The notes under the pieces are model-generated. The model searched no databases, had not been told where the DNA came from, and saw only the letters and a list, made by a program, of their open reading frames with translations. Below, one piece after another: positions 1-3,658 of a stretch of 5,429 nucleotides of DNA. The translations under genes were made by a program, and so were the position numbers. Origin of the DNA: Streptosporangiaceae bacterium (GTDB taxonomy: Bacteria > Actinomycetota > Actinomycetes > Streptosporangiales > Streptosporangiaceae); NCBI GenBank assembly GCA_030045175.1, contig JASIBM010000621.1, forward strand, positions 1 through 5,429, given 5' to 3'. Position 1 is the stretch's first letter; each line of letters opens with the position of its first letter.

Positions 1-21
1 TCGGTCCCCGGGCTGGCACTG

Positions 22-57
22 CCGGGGTTCCTGGGGTCGTCCCCGGGGGGCTGGCAC
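22..57. repeat. G-rich hairpin repeat, copy A
   Basis: A short dyad with a TCGT loop (37-40). Four GGGG/CCCC pairs (33-36 with 41-44) are extended outward by mixed G-U and C-G pairs. It is preceded by GGGGTTC and followed by CTGGCACCG. The same order of words, with the same TCGT loop, recurs at 4161-4198 inside the linker of the thiolase-DUF35 gene. A second shared word, GCACCGCGCGG, lies at 100-110 here and 4194-4204 there, followed in both by CTGGCG and CCCG. The colinear order suggests a dispersed genomic repeat and not chance, although GC-rich words recur easily at this base composition. Nothing else in 1-95 could be assigned. Confidence 0.5.
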
Positions 58-95
58 CGAGGCGGCGCGCGGGGTCCGGGCTTGTCCTACCGAAG

Positions 96-147
96 GACGG
101 CACCGCGCGGCTGGCGCCCGGGACCCACGTGACTTTATGGTGCCGTC
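96..147. promoter_or_regulatory. Inverted repeat upstream of the ROK gene, possible operator
   Basis: GACGGCACC at 96-104 and GGTGCCGTC at 139-147 are perfect 9-base inverted repeats separated by 34 bases. The palindrome CACGTG (126-131) and the AT-richer stretch CTTTAT (133-138) lie between them. The right arm lies 69 bases before the ROK start at 217. ROK repressors generally bind inverted repeats near their own or target promoters, so this is a reasonable autoregulatory operator candidate. No convincing -35/-10 pair was found, and the operator role is inference. Confidence 0.3.
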
Positions 148-204
148 ATTGGTGGCGCCGTGCGGTCCCAGCGGTGCCCTGGTGGGACGGGACCGGAGTG
201 CCAT

Positions 205-214
205 GGAAGGGGAG
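205..214 (+). promoter_or_regulatory. Ribosome binding site deciding the ROK start
   Basis: GGAAGGGGAG ends two bases before the ATG at 217, with the GGAAGG core 6 bases upstream of it. The in-frame GTG at 160 has no such purine run and would add 19 residues unlike a ROK N-terminus (Cys, Gly, Pro and His rich), so 217 is preferred. Confidence 0.6.
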
Positions 215-216
215 TC

Positions 217-1458
217 ATGGAGCGACGGCCGGGGACGCCGAGGTTGTTGCGGGAGCTGAACGACCGCGCCGCCCTTGAGCTGCTGCTTACCACTGGGCCG
301 ATGACGAGGGCGCAGCTCGGCGCGCACACCGGCTTGTCCAAGGTAACCGCGTCGCAGCTGCTTTCCAGGCTCACCGAGCGCGGTCTGGTCGAGGTCGCCG
401 GGGAGCAGGCGGGCAGCAGGGGGCCGAATGCGGCGCTGTACGCGGTGGTGCCGTCGGTTGCGTACGTGGCCGGGCTGCACGTGGAGCTCGATGAGGTCAG
501 CGCGGGAGTGGCCGACGTGACCGGCAGGGTGGTCACCCAGGTCTCGGTGGACCCGAACGGGGCGGGGAATCCGGTGGATCTGGTCCGCGGCGCGGTCATG
601 ACCGCCTGCGGCGCGGCGGGGATCTCACCCGACGCGCTGCGCGCGTTCGTGATCGGCACTCCGGGCGTGCTCGACCCGCGCACCGGCGACCTGCGGCTGG
701 CCGTCAACCTGCCCGAGTGGCACGAGGGCGTGCTCGCCGCGCTTCGCTCTGACCTCGGGCGGCCGGTCACGATCGAGAACGACGTGAACCTAGCCGCGAT
801 GGCCGAGCGATCCGTCGGCGCCGCTCAAGGCGTTGATGACTTCGTGCTGGTCTGGATCGGCGTCGGCCTGGGCCTTGCCACCATGCTGAACGGGCGGCTG
901 CACCGCGGCGTCGGCGGGGCGGCCGGCGAGATCGGCTATCTCCCTGTGCCCGGCGTGCCGCTGCCGCAAGACATCACCCACCCGGCGACCGGGGCGTTCC
1001 AGTCGCTGGTAGGCGCGCAGCCCGTGCTGGCGCTGGCTGCGGCTCATGGCTTCACCGGCCAGCCAGAGCCAGGCCGGCCTGGCCCGGCAGGCGGCGGGGC
1101 TAGCGGGTCTGGCTCGGCGGGACGGGCTGTCCTGGCCGCTGTCAGCGCGGTCGGCGCTGGCGACGGACGCGGCCAGGAGTTCCTGGCCGAGCTGGCTGGC
1201 CGCGTTGCCACTGGGGTGGCAGCGATCTCGGTTGTGCTCGATCCCGGCCTTGTCGTGCTCGGCGGCGAGGTCGGCCTTGCTGGCGGCGTCCCGCTGGCCA
1301 GCCAGGTCGCTGCCGAGGTCGGGCGGATCTGCCCGGCCAGCCCCGAGGTGGTCCCGACCGGCGTCACCGGCGGCCCCGTGCTGCGCGGGGCGATCCTTGC
1401 CGCTGTCGACCAGGCGCGCTCCGAGCTGCTTGAATCGGTGGCCATCTTAGCCACGTGA
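217..1458 (+). CDS. ROK-family transcriptional regulator (NagC/XylR-like repressor)
   Basis: A 413-residue DNA-binding protein, a normal length for ROK regulators. Residues 18-62 form a winged helix-turn-helix (MTRAQLGAHTGLSKVTASQL at 29-48, then a LTERGLVE wing). Residues 80-400 are the ROK sugar-kinase-like fold. The NDVN segment keeps the Asp equivalent to the kinase catalytic base (D189), the glycine-rich GVGLGLA loop is at 215-221, GGAAGEIGY at 233-241, and the VVLGGEVG strand-loop at 346-353. The ExGH motif of sugar-binding ROK proteins reads EIGY (Tyr241 for His), and the cysteine motif CxCGxxGCxE that binds zinc is absent. A dedicated regulator without kinase activity is therefore likely, and sugar binding is uncertain. 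Residues 281-302 are a Gly/Pro/Ser-rich loop. A rare TTA leucine codon lies at 1447-1449, three codons before the stop. No sugar transport or catabolic gene is adjacent, so the effector and targets are unknown. Start chosen by the purine-rich ribosome binding site. Confidence 0.9.
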   Translation: MERRPGTPRLLRELNDRAALELLLTTGPMTRAQLGAHTGLSKVTASQLLSRLTERGLVEVAGEQAGSRGPNAALYAVVPSVAYVAGLHVELDEVSAGVADVTGRVVTQVSVDPNGAGNPVDLVRGAVMTACGAAGISPDALRAFVIGTPGVLDPRTGDLRLAVNLPEWHEGVLAALRSDLGRPVTIENDVNLAAMAERSVGAAQGVDDFVLVWIGVGLGLATMLNGRLHRGVGGAAGEIGYLPVPGVPLPQDITHPATGAFQSLVGAQPVLALAAAHGFTGQPEPGRPGPAGGGASGSGSAGRAVLAAVSAVGAGDGRGQEFLAELAGRVATGVAAISVVLDPGLVVLGGEVGLAGGVPLASQVAAEVGRICPASPEVVPTGVTGGPVLRGAILAAVDQARSELLESVAILAT

Positions 1459-1539
1459 TCATCTAGCGTGCGCGGTGCCCTAATGGTCAAGCCGGCGCGG
1501 CGCGGCCCCTGGCGAGCGGCACCTCGATCGGGGCGCAGC

Positions 1540-1596
1540 AACAGCAAGGGCCCCACGCTGCTGCTAGGGGAACAGTAAGGGCTCCACGCTGTTGTT
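1540..1596. terminator. Tandem dyad repeats between convergent genes, possible bidirectional terminator
   Basis: Two 26-base copies, 1540-1565 and 1571-1596 (31-base period), match at 22 of 26 positions, and all four differences are C versus T. Each can fold: copy 1 pairs AACAGC (1540-1545) with GCTGCT (1557-1562), with one A-C mismatch. Copy 2 pairs AACAGT (1571-1576) with GCTGTT (1588-1593), with a terminal T-G wobble. Both leave 11-base loops. They sit 81 bases after the ROK stop and 111 bases beyond the MerR stop, where a barrier between convergent transcripts is expected. There is no U-tract on either strand, so a classical intrinsic terminator is not shown; a dispersed repeat is the alternative. 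The rest of 1459-1706 shows no gene, only an AT-rich patch at 1680-1706. Confidence 0.4.
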
Positions 1597-1706
1597 CGGC
1601 CAAGGCGGGACAGGGTGGCGCGTGTGGCGTTCGGGTCGCATGAGGCTGCTGCGCTGCCTGGTGACAAGGTAGGCGCAGCGTGCAATTGAATAAATCGGAT
1701 ATCTCG

Positions 1707-2138
1707 TCAGAGGTTGCGCGGGGCTGGCTCGCGGTGAGTCCCGGCGTCGTCGAAAAGCGCGCAATCTTGCAGGCTCGGGCACTCGCACCGGGCCGCGGCT
1801 CGCATCCACTCGCGCACCATCAGCGACCGTTCGATCATGGCCGTCAGCTCGGGAAGCTTGCGCTCGGCAACCTGGCGCAGCTGCTCGATCGCAGCGGCGT
1901 CATCGCCGCGTGCCGCGTCGAAAAGCGCCCTGATCTCGTCCAGCGTCAGCCCCGCTCGCTGCGCCGTGTCGATGATCGAGAGCTGGCGGAGCGCGCCGGC
2001 GTCGTACCGGCGCTGCCCGTACAGCCTGGCTGGCTGGGGAAGCAGCCCGATCTGCTCGTAATAGCGGATGGATGAGGCGTTCCGACCGGTACGACGTGCT
2101 AGCTCGCCGATCGTCATGGGCTCGGCGGAAGAGGGCAT
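1707..2138 (-). CDS. MerR-family transcriptional regulator with a CxCx5C cysteine cluster
   Basis: A 143-residue regulator of standard MerR length. The N-terminal winged helix is complete: MTIGELARRTGRNASSIRYY (8-27), then EQIGLLP (28-34) and the QRRYD wing (42-46). A helical linker (about 82-112) should form the antiparallel dimer coiled coil. The C-terminus has Cys118, Cys120 and Cys126 in the pattern C-x-C-x5-C. This matches the last three of the four cysteines that hold the [2Fe-2S] cluster of SoxR (C-x2-C-x-C-x5-C), but the first is Ala115, so a SoxR-type cluster is unlikely. A metal, thiol or redox signal is possible. MerR proteins typically twist promoters with over-long 19-20 base spacers, and such a promoter lies in the divergent gap to the next gene, probably its target. 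The start at 2138 is kept, but Met8 (2115-2117) would also leave the whole domain intact; neither has a strong ribosome binding site. Confidence 0.92.
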   Translation of the reverse strand: MPSSAEPMTIGELARRTGRNASSIRYYEQIGLLPQPARLYGQRRYDAGALRQLSIIDTAQRAGLTLDEIRALFDAARGDDAAAIEQLRQVAERKLPELTAMIERSLMVREWMRAAARCECPSLQDCALFDDAGTHREPAPRNL

Positions 2139-2145
2139 TCGGACC

Positions 2146-2176
2146 TTGACTTCAAGTCGGCTTTAACTCACACCAT
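2146..2176 (+). promoter_or_regulatory. Candidate MerR-type promoter/operator with 19-base spacer
   Basis: TTGACT (2146-2151, five of six to the -35 consensus) and CACCAT (2171-2176, keeping the key A and T of the -10) are separated by exactly 19 bases, the spacing typical of MerR-activated promoters. An imperfect dyad, ACTTCAAG (2149-2156) and CTTTAACT (2161-2168), matching at 6 of 8 positions, occupies the spacer and overlaps the -35, as expected for a MerR site. A smaller perfect dyad, GACTT-C-AAGTC, is at 2148-2158. Transcription would begin near 2183, just before the ribosome binding site at 2191. On the other strand, TAGCAT (2180 down to 2175) could be a -10 for the regulator itself, giving overlapping divergent promoters. 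Confidence 0.55.
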
Positions 2177-2190
2177 GCTAGGGCAACAGC

Positions 2191-2201
2191 GGGGAGAAAG
2201 G
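2191..2201 (+). promoter_or_regulatory. Ribosome binding site of the CC-motif gene
   Basis: GGGGAGAAAGG ends 7 bases before the ATG at 2209. A nearer ATG at 2204 reads only two codons before TGA, so it is not the start. Confidence 0.6.
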
Positions 2202-2208
2202 ACATGGC

Positions 2209-2589
2209 ATGAAACCGACGTCACCGGCCGTGCTCATCGCGTGCTCGCTCGGCCAGGAAGGCCAGGCCGAGCGCGGGCGGCGCTGGCGCTCGCTGGCCGA
2301 GCGCGCGCTCACCGGCGTCGCGAGCACGCGCGACGGCCTGCGGCTGATCTTCAGCGCGACGCCAGGAGCCGAGGCAGAGGTCCGCGACCTGGCTGGCCTT
2401 GAGATGGAGTGCTGCGCGTTCGCTCGCTGGACGGTGCGCTTGATCGACGGGACCGTCGTGCTCGACGTGACCGGCGCGAACCCGGAGGCCGTCGGCGCGG
2501 TGCAGGCGATGTTCACGGACCTGCGCGACCTGGCGGCAATATCGTGCCGCCAGCCCCCCGGTTCCGGGCACCCGCCCCCAAGCGGGTGA
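2209..2589 (+). CDS. Small MerR-associated protein with ECCAF motif, function unknown
   Basis: A 126-residue soluble protein with no signal peptide or membrane segment. It resembles, from memory, a family of short actinobacterial hypothetical proteins often found beside MerR regulators. Their shared pattern is visible here: an N-terminal ACSL (11-14), an arginine-rich helix ERGRRWRSLAERAL (21-34), a beta strand DGLRLIFSA (42-50), a helix EVRDLAGLEMECCAFARW (57-74) carrying the paired Cys68-Cys69, a strand TVVLDV (82-87), and a final helix AVGAVQAMFTDL (94-105). The paired cysteines followed by an aromatic residue are the family hallmark and could bind metal or react with thiols, but no function is established. 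Residues 106-126 (with Cys113 and a Pro/Gly-rich end) look like an untypical tail. It is divergent from the MerR gene, with a MerR-type promoter in front, so it is the probable regulated gene. The membrane protein 73 bases downstream may be co-transcribed. Confidence 0.78.
   Translation: MKPTSPAVLIACSLGQEGQAERGRRWRSLAERALTGVASTRDGLRLIFSATPGAEAEVRDLAGLEMECCAFARWTVRLIDGTVVLDVTGANPEAVGAVQAMFTDLRDLAAISCRQPPGSGHPPPSG
2569..2588 (+). other. GC hairpin covering the stop codon of the CC-motif gene
   Basis: CACCCGC (2569-2575) and GCGGGTG (2582-2588) pair perfectly over 7 bases, with a CCCCAA loop. The stem includes the first two bases of the TGA stop. No T-run follows, so it is a weak terminator candidate. 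It might instead stabilise the 3' end of an upstream transcript or uncouple the downstream gene. The gap to the next gene, 2590-2662, shows no further signal apart from TAAGG at 2656-2660. Confidence 0.35.
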
Positions 2590-2662
2590 CGGGGCGCCGG
2601 CGGATGAGCGCGGGTTGGTTGCACGCCGGAGAAGCCGTGGTGCTTGATCGCGGCGTAAGGTC

Positions 2663-3658
2663 GTGAGTGTGGTCTTGAGCCTGCTGGCGGCCTTGGTGGC
2701 GGCCTTGTGCTACGGCCTCGGCTCGGTGATGCAGGCCATCGCCGTCCGCGCATCGTCACGCCGCCCGGTGCTTACTGAGGCTGGCGTGACCGGCCGGGTA
2801 GATCCTGGCCTGGTCATCAGGATGCTGCGCCAGTGGCCGTTCATCGTCAGCATCGTGATCGACCTGTTCGGATTCGTCTGCCAGCTTGTCGCGTTGCGGC
2901 GTCTGCCGCTGTTCGAGGTCCAGGTCATCGTCGCGGCCAACCTGGCGGTGACGGCGGTGTTCGCGGCCTGGCTGATGCACACCGTGCTCACCTGGCGGGA
3001 ATGGACGGCGGTCACGGCTGTCGTCGTGGGCGTCGGCTTGCTCGGCTCGTCAGGCGGCGGGCGGGGCGCGGCCAGCGTCGGCGTCAGCTTTCACCTGGCC
3101 TTGATCGCCGCGCTGGTGGCGACGGCGGTGGCTGGGGTGGCGGCGGCGAAGCTGCCTGGCCGGGCGCGAACGCCGGTGCTCGGGGCGGTCGCCGGCTGCG
3201 GTTACGGCGTACTCGCGATATGCGCGAGGATCCTGCCCGGCTTCTCGCCGCACGTTCTCGTCAGGTCGCCGGCCGCCTACACCCTGGCCGCGGCCGGGAT
3301 CATCTCGTTCATGCTCTACGCATCCGCCCTCGAAGGCGGCAGCGTCACCGTGGCGACCGCGGCCGTGATCCTGGTCGAGACCATACCGCCGGCCATCGTC
3401 GGCGTGATATTCCTCGGCGACGCGACCAAGCCGGGCAGGACCGGGCTGGCGATAGCCGGCTTCGTTCTCGCGCTCCTGGCAGCGGTCGCGCTGGCCAGGT
3501 TCGGCGAGGCGGGCGGCCAAGAGCCCGCTTCGGATCACGCGTTGCCCGCTGGGTCCGATACTGCGGCCGGGACCGGAGCCGAGGGGGCAGCGCAGGTAGC
3601 CAGGGGAGGACGCGCCGGCCGGGGCTTACTCGGTCCGAAGGTCCGGGTCGCCTGGTAG
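2663..3658 (+). CDS. DMT/EamA-like integral membrane protein
   Basis: A 331-residue membrane protein, probably a member of the drug/metabolite transporter superfamily; substrate unknown. About nine to ten hydrophobic helices are visible: 2-23, 59-78, 83-104, 112-128, 142-161, 172-189, 205-222, 227-250 and 260-279. The halves look like the DMT internal duplication: ALRRLPLFEVQVIVAANLAV (77-96) in the first, and ALEGGSVTVATAAVILVETI (222-241) with PPAIVGVIFLGD (242-253) in the second, each at the site where EamA proteins carry their conserved polar/Pro motifs. A hydrophilic loop at 30-57 and a Gly/Ala-rich disordered tail at 281-331 flank the core. GTG at 2663 is given as the start, but GTG at 2669 has better spacing from TAAGG (2656-2660) and loses only two residues. 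It lies 73 bases after the CC-motif gene on the same strand, so one operon under the MerR-type promoter is possible. The last 33 bases overlap the convergent gene. A TTA codon (3626-3628) is the reverse of that gene's stop. Confidence 0.85.
   Translation: MSVVLSLLAALVAALCYGLGSVMQAIAVRASSRRPVLTEAGVTGRVDPGLVIRMLRQWPFIVSIVIDLFGFVCQLVALRRLPLFEVQVIVAANLAVTAVFAAWLMHTVLTWREWTAVTAVVVGVGLLGSSGGGRGAASVGVSFHLALIAALVATAVAGVAAAKLPGRARTPVLGAVAGCGYGVLAICARILPGFSPHVLVRSPAAYTLAAAGIISFMLYASALEGGSVTVATAAVILVETIPPAIVGVIFLGDATKPGRTGLAIAGFVLALLAAVALARFGEAGGQEPASDHALPAGSDTAAGTGAEGAAQVARGGRAGRGLLGPKVRVAW

Noticed and set aside
160..216. GTG at 160 as the ROK start
   Set aside because: No ribosome binding site in front, and the added 19 residues are unlike ROK N-termini; ATG 217 has a strong purine-rich site.
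135..770. A 211-residue minus-strand open frame opposite the ROK N-terminus
   Set aside because: Ser/Pro/Thr-rich composition typical of antisense of GC-rich genes, and the plus strand has an intact winged helix-turn-helix.
1046..1130. Possible frameshift in the ROK gene at its low-complexity loop
   Set aside because: The frame continues without a stop into a proper ROK C-terminal half (VVLGGEVG), so the loop is an insertion or divergence rather than a break.
1540..1596. CRISPR-like array
   Set aside because: Only two copies with a 5-base spacer and imperfect identity; not a CRISPR structure.
1044..1685. A 213-residue minus-strand open frame covering the ROK C-terminus and the intergenic gap
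   Set aside because: No family resemblance; composition is that of an antisense frame, and it spans the tandem dyads.
1459..1706. Possible tRNA or small RNA gene in the convergent gap
   Set aside because: No cloverleaf arms, anticodon stem or T-loop consensus were found; only the tandem dyads are supported.
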